This document shows positions 1-13,300 of a stretch of DNA of 64,000 bases, in pieces. The notes below the pieces were generated by a model. That model was not told the origin of the DNA. It was given only the letters and a program-made list of their open reading frames with translations, and ran no database searches. Source of the DNA: Struthidea cinerea (Eukaryota > Chordata > Aves > Passeriformes > Corcoracidae); assembly GCA_013397865.1 (NCBI GenBank), contig VZTI01004555.1, positions 2,275,995 through 2,339,994 on the forward strand, given 5' to 3'. Made by a program: the position numbers and the translations under genes. How positions within the stretch are numbered: position 1 is the first letter of the stretch; each line of letters begins with the position of its first letter.

Positions 1-3000
1 TTCTTGTATAGCACTTGTGTATCAACTGTTTCATCAAAATGGTGCAGTTGTGCCTAAAATTAACTTTAAGTCTTTTTTGGAAAAAGAGTATTTCACAGAC
101 CACTTACTATTTTTATCCCTTATGTCTAAAGCAAAGACAGGTAGATTAGCCAGGACACTATACTCCAGATCCTTCAAGAGCACACCTGATTCTAAGATAG
201 CAAAACCATTTCCCCCAGAAGTTATATTCAACAATCAACTCATACCCAAGATTTATTACCCAGTGACTGGAGCCTGGCCAAGAACACAGAAGAGAAGAAG
301 GGTGGCAAAGAGAGAAAAAGCAGAGAGGGGAGGCTGTACATCTGAATCCTCTACCTGATCACTGCCACCTTTAAACACATTGGCTTCATTTGGTGCTATT
401 GTTTTCCTCCTAATTTGCAGCTACCTGCAGTTTCTACAGCTTGTGGCATTTGCTCATTAGGGAGCATTGAATGCTTGCATTTGAAACCACATGAGGCTGA
501 GCATGAAACCCCAAGTAAGCATGAGGTTCTGACTCCTGAAGGACTCCTGCACAGCTGCCACAGATAAAAGCTTCCACCCTCCTCATGAGCACAAAGGCCA
601 GAGCCCCACAGCAGCAGCAATGTGAACAATTGCCTGCTCTCAACCTTTTTTTTCTGTCCATTGGTGCAAAGCATTCCATGAGATATGATTCCTAGGGCAA
701 GCCCAGAGGCAAGAGATAATTCTTGCCATTGCAGCAGGGATACCCCTATTTCTCTTTGCAGACAGGAGTGGTGAGCAGGAGAAACCAGACTGGTTTAGCT
801 ATGAACAAGTGAGGTAAGCCCTGCACTCTGCTTCAGAAGGGAGCACTTTGATAACTGAGCACGGTAAATTATTCAGCATGGATAGGCATTTCAGATCCAC
901 TCATATTTCATCTACATACACTGCTTCCCAGGACCACACAGCAATGCCTCACTACAGGTTCAGGCTGTCAGTTGACCAACATGCAATGCCTGCAGTGCAA
1001 ACATCCCAGAAGCCTCAACATTAAAGAAAAATGAAAGCAGTTTCAAATGACTGTTTTACACAGTTCAAAAAATGCAAAGCTCTTTTGTGTTGTGGACAAG
1101 AACCAGAGCTCTAGCAGAACAATTTTTGACAGCTCCAAATGCCTCTAGGCCCCAGCAAAAACTGGAACATCTACTCTGTCCCGGAAACTCTTCTCTCCTG
1201 GCCACACACATTTCTCTCTAGAATTAAATCAATTTTTGAAAACCAGAGAGAATTAAAATGAAGGGATTTAGAAGGGATTTAGCAGTGCTCCTGTTTATTT
1301 AGATATTGCCACTGCTATCCAGTGCACTTCAGTCTTACAAACGCCTTAGTACAAAGTTCCCTTCGTCAGATTTCACTGCACAAAAAGAAGATAAAGCTAT
1401 CTCAAGCTATGTAAAAGCAGAGGATGAAGTGGGAGGCACTTCCAGGAACAAGGAAGATACAAAGAAAGCAGGTCTGGGTCATGACCTCAGTATTATGGAG
1501 TCACTATGTGAGGAAACCTGAACAGTTGCACTAACACTGAAAGTAAAGAAGAAAAAGAGAAAAGAAGATTCCCCCTCCAATGATCCCCAAAAGAGGAAAC
1601 AGATGAGAGATTTCAGATACTCTGAGAAATCCCAGTATTACTGGGCAAGTCAGATAGCAACCAACAGGTCTCAAAGCTGAAAAAAAAAACATCTCTGCAG
1701 ATTTGAGACAGGGAGGTTCTTTACGGTAAGAGTACTGGGCTGCTGGCACATCACAGCCCCTGCACATCTGACCACATCCTTAAAAGAAACCTAATGATCA
1801 AGAATGAACTTATCCCCTCCTGGTTACCTGCTCTCTCTCTCTCAAGGCATTTTGATAAGCCCTGAGTTCAGGTACTGTAAAATCAGAATCGTTGAATCAT
1901 TAAGGTTGGAGAAGACCTCCAAGATAATGGAGTCCAACCTTTGACCAAACACTACCTTGTCAACTAAACCATAGCACTAACTGCCATGTCCAGCTGTTTC
2001 TTGAACACCTCCAGGGATGGTGACTCTGCTATGTCTCCAGGCAGCCCATTCCAACGCTTAACCACTCTTTCAAGGAAAAAATTCTTCCTGATGTCCAACC
2101 TGAACCTCCCCCTGAGGACATTTCCTCTCATTCTGTCACTGATTGCTTAGGAGAAGAGACCGACTCCCACCTTGCTACAACCTCCTTTCAGGTAGTTGTA
2201 GAGAGTGATAAAGGTCTCCCCTGAGTCTCCTCCTCTCCAGACTGAACAACCCCAGCTAAACTCCCAACAGGCTATGAAGGCTGTCAGCTTCGTTTTGCCC
2301 TCCAGCACAATCCCTGTCCAACAGAGTCCCCACAAGACTGCCTGCCATGGCATACACAGCCAGACTGCTTATGTTCCATGAGTTTCAGATTGGTTGGAGG
2401 GCCATGGCCTGTACCAGCATGACAAGGAGGGCACAAAGCCTCCTCCCACACTAAGATTTTCTGCAAAAATGTCTTGATGGTAACTGTCCAAACCAGACAT
2501 CTGATCTGGTTTGGCCTTACAAGAGGTAACAGCCAAGCTGGTGAAGAACTACCTTTCCCTCTTCTGCAGCAAGTTCAGAACACGTCAGCATTGGCTGGGA
2601 AGAAGTAGTAATGAAGGGGGTTGAAGGGAGCTCTTTTATAGATACAAGCTTTTGAACAGCTTACAGAAAAATCTAAACTGTAAATTCATTAAAATGATGG
2701 AGAATGAGACAACAGTATTATTTACAAAACACTACAGAGCTGCAGTACACAGCTGCAACTTAGCCAAGTGAGAACCCTTCCTGTCTGGGAGTTGCTGAGG
2801 CTTCTGAGAACTCAGTTTCTTGTAAGGATTAATACAAATGGCTTTGCATCCACTCTGCCCCTAGAAAGACATTAAGGGTGCTGGTTCCTTCAGTGGAAAC
2901 AACAGCTAAACTTTCCTGGAAAGTCTAGAGAGCACCCTCAACGTGGGAGAAGAGCCGATGGGAATGTTGTGATTTTTCAGTTATTTCCATTCAAAACTGT

Positions 3001-4030
3001 TGGAGAAATTAATCTCACTGACAGTGACTGACAAAACTGTTGCTCAGGGACTTTTTTTTGACTGTGTGGGATCATGTTTTTAAATACTTCTAGTGGGTTT
3101 TCCCTAAATATGATCTTTTTAAAAAAATTAAGAAATGGAATCGAATGACAGTGGGAAAGGACTCAGGCTAGAAGAAACCAGGGAAGGGAGCTAACTTAAG
3201 GAGAGAAGGCCTTAAGCATTTTCCTGTAACTCGCTCACACATACAACCCACGCTGCTGAACGAGGTGTTTTTATTTAGTAACAGGTAACCTGCAGGTTAC
3301 ACACATGAAGTACATGCTTTCCTGTAGGCTAGGTTTTCAAAACTGTTGTATTTGTGTGACTATTTTCATCCAGACCTCTATGCCCACTGAAAATGAAGTA
3401 CTTGAAGTGAGATGCAAGTACTACATTTTGAGCTGACATAACAACAGGTTAAGGCCACTCTGCCAGACAAAATTAACTGGTCACAAAAACTTTCTCCTTT
3501 ACTTTTCACCAATATTGCTGCAATCCTGGTGCTACTGAAATGACAGCTATTGATGGGGATTTCAATACATCAGGAATATACCTTAGAGCCTAACGTGTAC
3601 AGAAACACACTTTTGTTGGTCTACCGAGAACAAAAGGATGTATTTCCCCTCCACCAAGCCATCTCCACAGCGGAATGTGTTTCTACTCCATCTCCATGCA
3701 GTTCGGTTGATGTAAACCACTGAGGGTGGTGGTTTAAGCTAACACAGCCAAAAAGAGGATAAAAGAGACTAGAAACAATCACACAGTACATTATCATGGG
3801 ATGTAAAGTCTTAAATTTTCCCAGCTCTATCCATAATGGAGATATAATAGATAAATAACTTATTTATCTATACTTGTCTTGATCTAAGAATAATTCTGAA
3901 GACAATTCTTCTTTTCTTGTATGACAACTATACAAAGCACAAAAAGAAAATTAGATACTGTCAGCTTCTACGTAAAGTAGCTAGTAAGTAAACATTTTCA
4001 TTTGTACAGGAGTAAGAAAGAGAGTTATAC
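1..4030 (-). other. RCOR1 intron (3' part outside window), contains a CR1 copy
   Basis: No RCOR1 exon was found here; I looked for the conserved PPKGMFLSQEDV segment of the next exon. The stretch is ordinary intron of mixed composition. It contains the CR1 element at about 1880-2320 and small AT-rich runs. An open frame of 113 codons at 17-358 on the plus strand resembles nothing I know and is most likely chance. Confidence 0.85.
1880..2320 (-). mobile_element. CR1 LINE fragment, 3' end (non-LTR retrotransposon)
   Basis: On the plus strand the text reads as the complement of the 3' end of an avian CR1: tail-like copies around ATCAGAATCGTTGAATCATT, then AGGTTGGAGAAGACCTCCAA, GAGTCCAACC, CCTCCAGGGATGG, CAGGCAGCCCATTCCAACGC, ATTCTTCCTGATGTCCAACC, CTCCAGACTGAACAACCCCAG and a decayed version of the following segment. 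The tail lies at the low coordinate, so the element runs on the minus strand, the same direction as RCOR1. It is 5'-truncated, as most CR1 copies are, with no intact reverse transcriptase. Divergence is moderate, so it is a fossil. The 5' limit is approximate; similarity fades after about 2320. Confidence 0.9.
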
Positions 4031-4106
4031 CTCCTTTTTGCTCTCCTTTTGTTCAACTTCAATGTCAATAGGGTTATTTCCATTTGCTTCCTCCATTTCA
4101 TCCTCA
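4031..4106 (-). CDS. RCOR1: RCOR1 internal exon (76 nt), acidic linker after SANT1
   Basis: After the acceptor TTGTCTTCCAG, one base completes serine, then 25 codons read EDEMEEANGNNPIDIEVEQ then KESKKE, ending in phase 0 at GAG|GTATAA. This is the acidic linker that leads towards the LSD1-binding region in the family. As I remember human RCOR1, the corresponding text is EDELEEANGNNPIDIEVDQNKESKKE, so this copy has M for L, E for D and is one residue (N) shorter. The donor GTATAA is weaker than the consensus GTAAGT. The remaining C-terminal exons lie beyond position 1. Confidence 0.93.
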
Positions 4107-7100
4107 CTGGAAGACAAAAGCAAACAGTACTGTATGAGTTTGTGAGGCTCTCTTTTTCTATAAATAGCATGCTAAAACAAATGCATGAATGCCATAGCAA
4201 GCCCAACAGCTTTCCTTAGTTTTATTCCCAGGATGTGGGGTTTTTGGGGGATTGGTGGTTTTTTTTGCTGTTGATTTTATTTGGTTTTGGTTTAAATCAA
4301 TATATTCTTAATTCTGAAGATAGTACATACAGGAACACTTCTCAGCAGCGTACTTAGGTAAAATAAATCTACACAGATGAAGGCAAGAGACATGAAATTA
4401 ATTCCACAAGTTATCTTTTGAAGAACATGGGGCACTTAGCATTTTTACTTCAGGCAAACTGAGACAGAAAGAAATACAGTAAGTAGTTAAAAAACAGATT
4501 TCATACAACTCCTTAATATTTGGCAAAACAGATATGCACAGGATGAAATCCCTCAAGAACAAGCACAAAAAACATTAGGTTTTTCTTTTTTCTTTTTTTT
4601 TTTTCAGTGACAGCCTCACATTTCATTCTCCCCTGGAAAAGAAAAAGATGTTATCAGTTACAGAGTAATAATAGGCATAAAATTGGGGCCATATTGAAAG
4701 TGACCTTGGCACACCTGTCCAGTCTGGCTTCAGTGGAATTTTAATCAGACATTAAATCAAATGCATTTTCACCATTTAGCATTTTTGTACTGTACACAAC
4801 CAAAGTTAATTGCACCATTTGAGACGATGCCCACAAGCAGAAGAAATAAGCTGATGTAATCAAAGCTTTTTTTTTTTTTTTTTAATCAAAAAAATAAACC
4901 TATTTTGTCATGTCAAACTTCATAGCCTAGGCTGAGGAGCATCAACTGGTGCAGGCATGTCACAGTTCCAGTGCAGGGCAGGGCTGTGCTCACAGGGAGC
5001 AGGGAATAGCAGGCACAGTGAGCTTGGCTGTGGCACTCACGTGGCCGTCTCCCTGCTGCAGCCACATCCTAAGGAGGAACGGGCTGCCATCCTTCTCCAC
5101 AAGAGCAGTCACTTGTACAAGCCACTTCTGCTCTCCCAAGGCACCTGGCTCACCAGCTGATTCACAAGACTTAGTTTGTGTAATTCGATTCCAGGGAATC
5201 AATTCCCAAGCGTCCCCTCCCAGAGCTGCACACACAAAGCCCCTCACATACAATTCAGAACAGCTGCTGAAAACCTAAATGCACTGGGAGTTGTATTAGT
5301 GACAATCTGAGGGGTTGGGGAATTTCCCTGCCTAGCCACAAAAGAGACATAGAGGTACTTGAGTGAGATACCTCAGATTGCCTCCTCTCAACCCCATCTC
5401 CAAAAGAACTTCCTTGCGTTCTCACCTAGGTTCAGATTTCAGCCTTTTCACAACAGTCTTTGCTGTGCTGACAGTTTGCTCTTGTATTCTAGCAAGTTCC
5501 CTAGACATGAGCTAGATTAAAGCCCACCCCTTCATTTCTGCAGTTGTAGACACTGATCGCTATAACCAAAGAACACTTCTGAAGTTCTGCCAACACCGAG
5601 TGGCACAGTACAACCTGAAAATCCAGGGACCCTAAACTCGCCCAGTGTGGATTCCACACCCTGCATGGCGGCCCTGACAAACCCCTTGGGGGTGTAAGGG
5701 TTTGACTGTTTTACATAACAGAGGGGAAGAACAGAAATCAAACATCAAGCTGATGGCCTGGTGCTTAGCTTGTTGCAGATATAAATCAAGTTAAGCATTT
5801 CCAATCCAGCTGCCTTCCTCAAAGGTTACAAAATTACAGCACGTGGCAGCCCATTCACTTCTTTCCTGTTCACCAGGACAGGATGGTCTGAGGTGCCACT
5901 TTTCCTAGCAAACAGGCATAGGTACTGAGAGTTGTACTTCTCAATTGGAGTGATTTCATTTATGAGCACAAAAATAAAGAGGTAGTATTAAAAGACCCTA
6001 AACTACATAGTACAAGACAAACACATACTGCATATAAAAGATTTCCCCTACCCCCAATAAATTAGTAAGAAAACTGGAAAACTAAAACAAAAAAACCCCA
6101 ACCTCTCGGATGGGGAGCAGAAAAACAGACAAGTCTTTGCAGAGAAGAGAAAAGAACAGAATGGAAAAAGAGACTCGGGTCAAAGAAAGCCAACCAAATA
6201 CTGGACAAGTTGGCTGGCAGTATTCTCCCTGACCCTGCCTGTTAAGCAAGTATTGCTGACCTAATGGAGAGATGGGAGAGGTTGAGTGAGTCATTGGTGT
6301 AGCACAGCTCAACCCTAGAAACACATTTCTTCCCCCTTCCCAAACAAGACTGGCTCATAAGCAGTGGAGCCAGCAAACAGCCAACTGGGAAATGCTTTTG
6401 CAGAATTTTGCCCAGTTACATCAGAAGTTCTCCAAAGGCTGGCACACCTCAAGTTTGGTCTGCAAAGACATTAACTGCATTTTAGAGCAGCTTGAGAAGG
6501 CACCTACATCAAACAGATGGAGTTGCTGTTGTTCAGAGGGGTTGTTTTCCCCACAGTCACCTGAAACCTCTGCGTTTCTGAGGCTCTTTCAGCTCCAGAA
6601 CTAGGTGAAGTCACCAAGTGGCAGTAACTGTACAGATACCTACAGCAACACACACAAGGCCACTGCCTGACTACCTTCAAGGGCTTGCATGGGTATCCAG
6701 GAGGGTGAGCTTGCAGAAAAAGCATGAGTCAAGCTCATCTGCTAAAGCTCAGTAGCTAATGACCTCCTGAACACCACCAGCCTCAGCCAAATCACAAAGC
6801 ACCCAGCATTCCCTGGAACAGCTCAGCCAGACAGCTCACCCTAAGTCCCCCTGTGCTACCCTCTTCTCAGTCACTCAAAAACAGAGCCTTAACTTCATAT
6901 TTCTCAGAGAACAGAGCTTGGCCTGGCAGCCTTATGCTGGTCACAGTTTTCTAAGGGGCAGGAAAGGAAGGGTCTGTGTGTATACAGATGCAGGCTGAAA
7001 GGCGTCCTGCACTGGAGCTTGTTTCCTGTATCAGGTGCACCTTCTCACTCTGCTGAGCATCACATGGAGGAAATAAATGCAGATTTCAGCTCTTTCATTA

Positions 7101-7477
7101 AATCCTTTTACTGTCCTGCTTATCAGCTTTTCTGGCTCTGCTGACAACAGTGCCAATCAGATTGTAAACAGCTTTAATTTCAATTTCTCAACCCTCGAGC
7201 GGTATCAGAGAAAAAGTTCTAGAATGGTGGGACTGTAACCAGTGCACTAGAGGGCAATCAGGAACTGCAGTGTCAAAAAAGGGAGCACAGCTAACTGCCA
7301 ATAGCCTTTTGGCTTTAAGCAAAGCAAAACATGCACAGCAGGGAAGAGGGGTGGGGAAAGGTGTGGTACCAGGAAACGTTTTGGGGAAAATCCTACATCT
7401 AGTTTCTTACAAGCCAACAGGAATTTCTGGGATAGACAGTGTGCAGCAATACACATCCCTTCTGCTTGCAAACCTAC
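4107..7477 (-). other. RCOR1 intron between the acidic-linker and SANT1-end exons (3.4 kb)
   Basis: Intronic sequence with no recognisable coding or repeat family. It holds T-rich tracts near 4258-4266 and 4583-4606 and a 17-T run at 4867-4883. The open frames around 4949-5278 sit in a locally GC-richer patch and show no known domain. Confidence 0.85.
4867..4883. repeat. Poly(T) run, 17 bases
   Basis: An uninterrupted T run on the plus strand, which would be poly(A) in the RCOR1 transcript. No retroposed body or target-site duplication could be recognised beside it, so it is recorded as a simple homopolymer. Confidence 0.9.
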
Positions 7478-7596
7478 CTTTCCTCACGTTCCCTTTTTTG
7501 TTTACGAGCATGACGGTCCATCACACTAGTTTTAGTCCTTGTCTTCTTCCACGAGTAGTAAAATTTCACCAGGCTGGCTATTGATTTGTCAGGAAG
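7478..7596 (-). CDS. RCOR1: RCOR1 internal exon (119 nt), end of SANT1 and basic linker
   Basis: Starts in phase 0 after the acceptor TTTACAG and has 39 codons plus two bases (AG) before the donor AG|GTAGGT. The product is LPDKSIASLVKFYYSWKKTR, which completes the third SANT helix, followed by the basic stretch TKTSVMDRHARKQKREREE. The combination FYYSWKKTRTKTSV and RKQKRERE marks RCOR1 rather than RCOR2 or RCOR3. The final AG pairs with the T that opens the next exon to make serine (E-S-E-D). The acceptor has a weak pyrimidine tract (ATGTTTAATTTACAG), so alternative use is conceivable but nothing here demonstrates it. Confidence 0.95.
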
Positions 7597-10158
7597 CTGT
7601 AAATTAAACATGTATCCTTTTAGACGTTTGTAGGTAAAGTATCCCTCAGAAGTTCACATAAAATTGGTCTGGTTTTTCCAAGGAACATCTGACCTCTTTA
7701 CATTAGATTCTCTCAAAGGCTCAAGCAAGGCAGTTCTGCAACCTTTCCAAAAATGATCTAGGGGGGAGTGTTTCAGGTTAGTGCCTAATATTTAGGACAT
7801 CAAGATCTCTAAAGAGCATCTCGGCAAGCTTCCACTCACCAGTCGAGTAGCTGGTTCCCTCCAGCACAGGGGAACACAGCAAGAGCAAATCTGATATGAG
7901 GCCTTGAAACTGAGATAACAGTTTAAAAGCCGAAACAGACCTAAAAGCCAACACAGACACATGTAAACAATCACAGAAACTGCTGAATTGCAAACATCCC
8001 AAGCATACCTTTGACGTTTGGTTAAATAGGTTTATTCACACCATTCACATGACAAAATCTATTCAAAGGTCTCAGCAAAGGATGTTTTCAAAAGGTGAAA
8101 CGTTACTTTATGGTGAACTGAGGCTACAGGAAAACAGAAATTATTTTTTTTGTCCTCTTACACTAATGCCATTACCCTGGAGCAATGAAAGAAAAATCTG
8201 CCTCCAAAAAGCATAAAACTACATTAAGACTAATTCTCTACTTTTGAGGTACTCTACATGGATGCTCTAACACAGGACTTCTAAAAGGTGAAAGTCCAGC
8301 CTTTTCTGATGAATGTTTATTTAAGTGTCTGATTCAGTTCGGAGGGCAGAGCGGGTGGGGAGGAAAACAAAACTGAGAGCAAGAGCCAGATCTCCTTCAC
8401 TTAGACACTGCAGTTTAAGTCTTCACTTGAGACAAGCCTGGTTCTCTAACTGCAGACTGACTTTAGGTTCTAATAACAGATCACACCAGCAGTCCCACTC
8501 TGGCCCACAGCTGCACAAAGGCAGAAATCCATCAGTGCTGGCAAAGCACAGGTGCTAAGTCAACGTGTTGCCAACAGCCATGCAACAGGCTGGTGTTCTG
8601 AAATTAAAAAGAGTTCCACAGAACAAACTCAGGGACAAGGCTGTTCATTACAAACATCCGCTTGGCTATAAACCCATGCTAAGAGTGCCAAAATATCAGA
8701 ACCAGCTCCAGTAAATAACGTAACTCGTCTTTCATTCTCTGGCTTTGGAGATTTCTCCCCTCAGTTCCAATCTGCACAGGTGCTAATGGGGCAGCATCTA
8801 TAAACTAACAACTAACATGCTCCCGAGCCATTGATTCCTGTCCCCTGCTAAACACAAAGCTTCATGCCATTTAATTCCTTTCATGCACAATCGCTTTCCT
8901 GGGAGCAACAGTAAAAAAATATCATTACCTAGGGAACAGTGCATGAGCTTGGCATCCCTGTACCGGAATGCACTTCACTCAGGGACAGAGCACCATGCTT
9001 CTGCACATAAACCAAATTGAGAATTTCTTGCTTTGGCAGTTAACCAACCAGCAGGATGGGCTTCATGGTCTCTTTTTTCCCCAGGACATTCTCCTGCCCT
9101 ATTTTCCCCCCTATATAAGAACAGAGGAATAAAGAAGCTTCACTCTTGAAGAGTTCCATCACCCAGATCCAAGGGAGTGGGAGACCCTAGGACCCCACGA
9201 ACATTTGGAAATGAACATCAGTGAAGGACAAGGAACATCAAGGAGGACATGACAAAAACAAGCCTCTTTCTGCCACCCTTTTGAAAAGGGACCTTCATCC
9301 TTAGAAGGCAAGTCACCCTTTGCTTTTCAGCAGGATCACCAACACAGACCTGTGTCACATGTGCTTTGAGGCTGAACAGATGGCAACAGCCTAGGATCAC
9401 TTCAAAGGGTCACAGCCAGTGGAACTGGGTCCTGCTGGAACACTCAAGAGGCTACTTTACTGAAGGAGAGCAAATAACAAAGTCTAATTCCCAGCCAGTT
9501 GATGAACCACTTAAAGACACTCTCAAGATAGAATTAACAAAAATTTTTTACATCCCATCCTCTCCCTCTTTCAAAAGAAAATTGCACACTCCCCAGCACT
9601 TTCCTTTCAGGCAGAAACCTACCCTTGAAGTTTTCAATCATGTGTTTAAAACAGCATCATTACCAACCAAAAGCAAAGGACCGAATGCTTGCAATGATGT
9701 ATAAACCTCTATCACAGCACCCACTGACAGTCCCAAATCACATTAAGCACAGACTTCATCATTAAATAAAATTAATTCCTAAAAATGAGGCTGTAAGAAA
9801 GGAAACCAACTTTGCACAGAGATGATCTTTACTGCATATGTGTGGGCATGTGTGTACAGACTATGCCTGAACTCCAGCTGAGACAAACACTACCATAGTA
9901 CACAGGGGACTGAAAACTGTAATTTCCAACCAAAAAAAAATCACAGTCAAAGTTTATCCTGAACCAGTAAAGCACTTCAGGAAAACACCTCTACAGAGAC
10001 TCTGGGAATAATATTGTTTCTTTCTATTCATGGTAGCATTTTTCCTCTAACACCCCCTTTGGCCTGTTCTCTCCCAAGAGCATTAGACACACATTTAGCA
10101 CAAACTGCACCGAAGATGAGGGTCTGTTCTGCTTTTCCACTCCTGCAACACCACTTAC
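7597..10158 (-). other. RCOR1 intron splitting the SANT1 domain (2.6 kb)
   Basis: The shortest intron in the window; it interrupts SANT1 between FHRIQQM and LPDKSIA in phase 0. Composition is unremarkable. Open frames on both strands (for example 9366-9704, plus) look like chance. No repeat family or RNA gene was recognised. Confidence 0.85.
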
Positions 10159-10320
10159 CATCTGCTGGATCCTGTGAAAGGTTTTCCCATGGAAACTGAA
10201 GGCCTGTTCAAACAAGACCTTGTCTTCCACTGTCCACTCATCGGGGAATGGAGTAAAGTTTGGCAGATCTGCCAAAGACTTCTCGATGTTGTGCTTGTGC
10301 CAAAACAGCATCCCAAGAGC
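10159..10320 (-). CDS. RCOR1: RCOR1 internal exon (162 nt), end of ELM2 and most of SANT1
   Basis: A phase 0-0 exon of 54 codons, from ALGMLFWHKHNIEKSLADL through FHGKTFHRIQQM. The acceptor is TATTTCTAG and the donor ATG|GTAAGT. The first 19 or so residues finish ELM2. DEWTVEDKVLFEQAFSFHGK begins the first SANT (Myb-like) domain, with the conserved tryptophan of helix 1 and the FEQAF / FHRIQQM signature of helices 1-2. SANT1 with ELM2 forms the HDAC1/2-binding and -activating surface in this family. It is the clearest coding segment in the window. Because the exon length is a multiple of three and in phase 0, skipping it would keep the frame but destroy the ELM2-SANT1 module. Confidence 0.97.
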
Positions 10321-13300
10321 CTAGAAATAATACAGACACCAAGGTGAAAACTAATCAAAAGAAACATTACTGGAAAATGGAAAGGGAGAGCTACAACATT
10401 TTTTCTCAGGCAACACATTAGACGTAATTTTAATTCTCAGATACATCAGATGCTTTTCTGAGTGCAAGAAACCTGGAATCTGCCACCCACCTAGGCTGTG
10501 AAGACCAGCCCCAAGTTTATCAAAACCACACAGGTAGTCATGTAACAAAAGATTAGCAACAGAAAGGTGGGAGAAAAAACTTAAGAAATTACTCCAGCTT
10601 TACTGATCATGGTATGCATAGATAAGCTGAGCAAAGGCTTGGGGAGTCTACCTAAAAAAAAACTGGACAAAAGGCACCTTCTTTCCAGTGCTGGACTCCA
10701 TTTCGTGGCAATTAGAAGGATGATTTAGTTGACTGGGGGTTTTTATAGTTGTTTAGGGGGTTCTTTCTGAGGGGGAAGGGGAAAAGGGGAAGAGAATGAA
10801 AGAAGAACTGGAAGAAGGAAAGGCAGAGAACATGCACCACCTTGACTTGCTGCTAAAAAGTCCCCAGCCCAAATGAGGAATAAATCTCACTCATTCTGGG
10901 GGCTGCTCTTTTGTTCCCTTGAGAGAGGCCTCATTTTGCTGTTGCAGTCTCTGGTTCTCAGTTCCAAAGACAAAGTGCCTGTGCTGCGTTTCACCACCTG
11001 CAAACCATTCTCCTCCTGTTGCCTCCGAGACACTCGTGCGCAGCCCCCCTCTCCCAGGGGTCCACAGCCCCTGTGTGTTATGACACATCACCACCTCTGG
11101 CATGCCAGCAACCACTGCGAGTCATTTTGGGAAGGCCTGACTCTGCAGAGCTAAAAACCAGCCTTTCACAATTGCTGTGAAGCGAAAACAATCCCTAACA
11201 TGCTGAGTAAAACGTAAGAGTAACCTGCTCATCATATGCAAACTCAGCTCAGGTTTCGCAGCCATAGTTACCCTCATCTAGTAGTTTCGCTCTAGCTGCC
11301 CAGTGTTACAAAATCCCTCCAAAATCGGGGTTTCCCCATTATGCTTTGCTATACAAAAAAGCAGTTCCTTTACGGGATCTCATGCCCCCGAGATTCTGCA
11401 GAGAGCATGCGTATAAATGTTAGTGTTATCCAAGATCTTGCCCAGACCCTACTGGACAAGATCTCAGTGCTGCCAGGACACCTTCTCCTCCCTTTTGCCA
11501 CCATGCAGAACAAGTAGTAGTCTTGGTTGTAGCACAGGCACTCGAGATGTCACAGGAGCCACACAGCCGTTCTGGCAAGGATGGGGTCAAAGAAACGATT
11601 CTGCAGTCATGAAGGACTGAGTTTTCTCTCCCCCGACATCCTCCTTCAGCTTCAGATATGAGCTCTACCTGATATCCCTGGGAGGAAGCAAGGGATAAAC
11701 AAGGAGCGAGACATTTTGGGAGGACAGGGTAGCATTAAATAGCACTGAGGTGTTAGTGAGGACTGAGGGGAGAGCTGCTTACATAAAAGCAAGAGATAAA
11801 GAAAAAGGTTTTTCCTTACAGGCTTGTTTAACAGAAGATCAGTATTCCTCTTCCATCCCGTGCTGCCCTGGAAGAACTCTGCACTCATACACAGGTGAGC
11901 ACAGGGCTTTCCCAGACTCCTTTGTCCCAAGGTGTCTGACAAAGGCTGGCAGGAAAGCCCAGGTAAGAGCCTGGTGGTGGTGCTTCCAAAAGTCTGTGAC
12001 TGCTACAGCTCAGCACAACCACCCACAGCTGTTTGCACCACCAGCTGAAGTGCCTGCCCTGCTGGAGCTCACTGGCCTGCAGGGAGCCTGCCCTTTGCTG
12101 CCCTGGAGCTCGCCGGGCTGCAGGGACTCCCACAGCACAGCCCTGAGCCTCCAGCCATCATCCACCAGCAGCAGAGCCAACAACAGGGCACTCAGCCACG
12201 GGCAAGGGGAGTGAAGGGACAGGGATGGGAGCCGGGCTGGCACGGATCGGGCAGCTGGATGGGAACACCGCTGGGCAGAGGAGCACCAGCGAGCACATGC
12301 CCCAGCACCCTGCCAGCAGCTCCCACTCCCTGCAGCAGACTCACACGTCTCAGCCTGCAAAGAGAGGGTTTGGGCTGTGGGCACAGCTGGAAAAAAGGAA
12401 ATCTCTGTATGATAACTGTTAGCCAAGCCACCTGGACAGCAGAGCAAAGTGACCAGCTGTCAGGGGAACGTGCGTGTGGGAGAGGGCTGCCTTGGCTAGC
12501 AAAGCCCAGAGATGGTGGCCAATTGCTAAAGTGAGCTTTTACTGGCTTCCAGGGAGACTGTATCAGCTTGTCCAGTTACCCAGCCAACAGCAACTCTGAT
12601 GATACCTGCTGAAGACAGAGTTTCCCTTGGTGACACAACAAATCATCCTGATTTGAAAGCCTTGACACTTGTCCCTGTAATACAAAATGAATGCGTGCCT
12701 TCCAGAGAAAAACAAGATAGATCCTCTCCAGTTATTTCCTGAAAATGCCTAGCACATCTCTCTAGGAAATCCCAAAGGACCTGGGAAACTTGTTTAACTC
12801 CAGAGTATTACGTGAGAGTGCTACAGAAGGAATGAGAAAATTTTCAGGAGTAGGGAGACTTTTACAAGCTGCTCAGCCACTTTACACTCTGATGTGGCAA
12901 GTCATGCAACTTCTGTACACAGAAGGGGAGAGAAAAAATGGAGAAAAAGACTTCAAGGAATGAGTGGGAGGTCTATATTTTCAATGTTAAAATGAATGCA
13001 AATCTCTGTTAGCTAATTTTAAGTTTTTCAAACCACAAGAATTAGGTGGGTTTTTTTAAAGATGACAAGCTTCATTTTGATCAGTCTTCTGTATCATTTT
13101 ATACTTTCCAAACAACACCTCTCCACTAAAATAATGAAACCCTTTTCTACTCTTCCAAGACCATCTCTCTTGGCAAATGTTACCCACAATATCCAATACT
13201 AGAGTATACTAATATCAGCTGAAGAGAGTTATCTTTATTTTAAGTTCACAGCCTTCTGATGCCTTGACGTTCCTTTTATTGCTGTTTTCCGCTCTTAGAA

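Noticed and set aside
11750..12447. Frames of 145-154 codons on both strands
   Set aside because: Explained by the GC-rich composition of this intronic block; no recognised protein.
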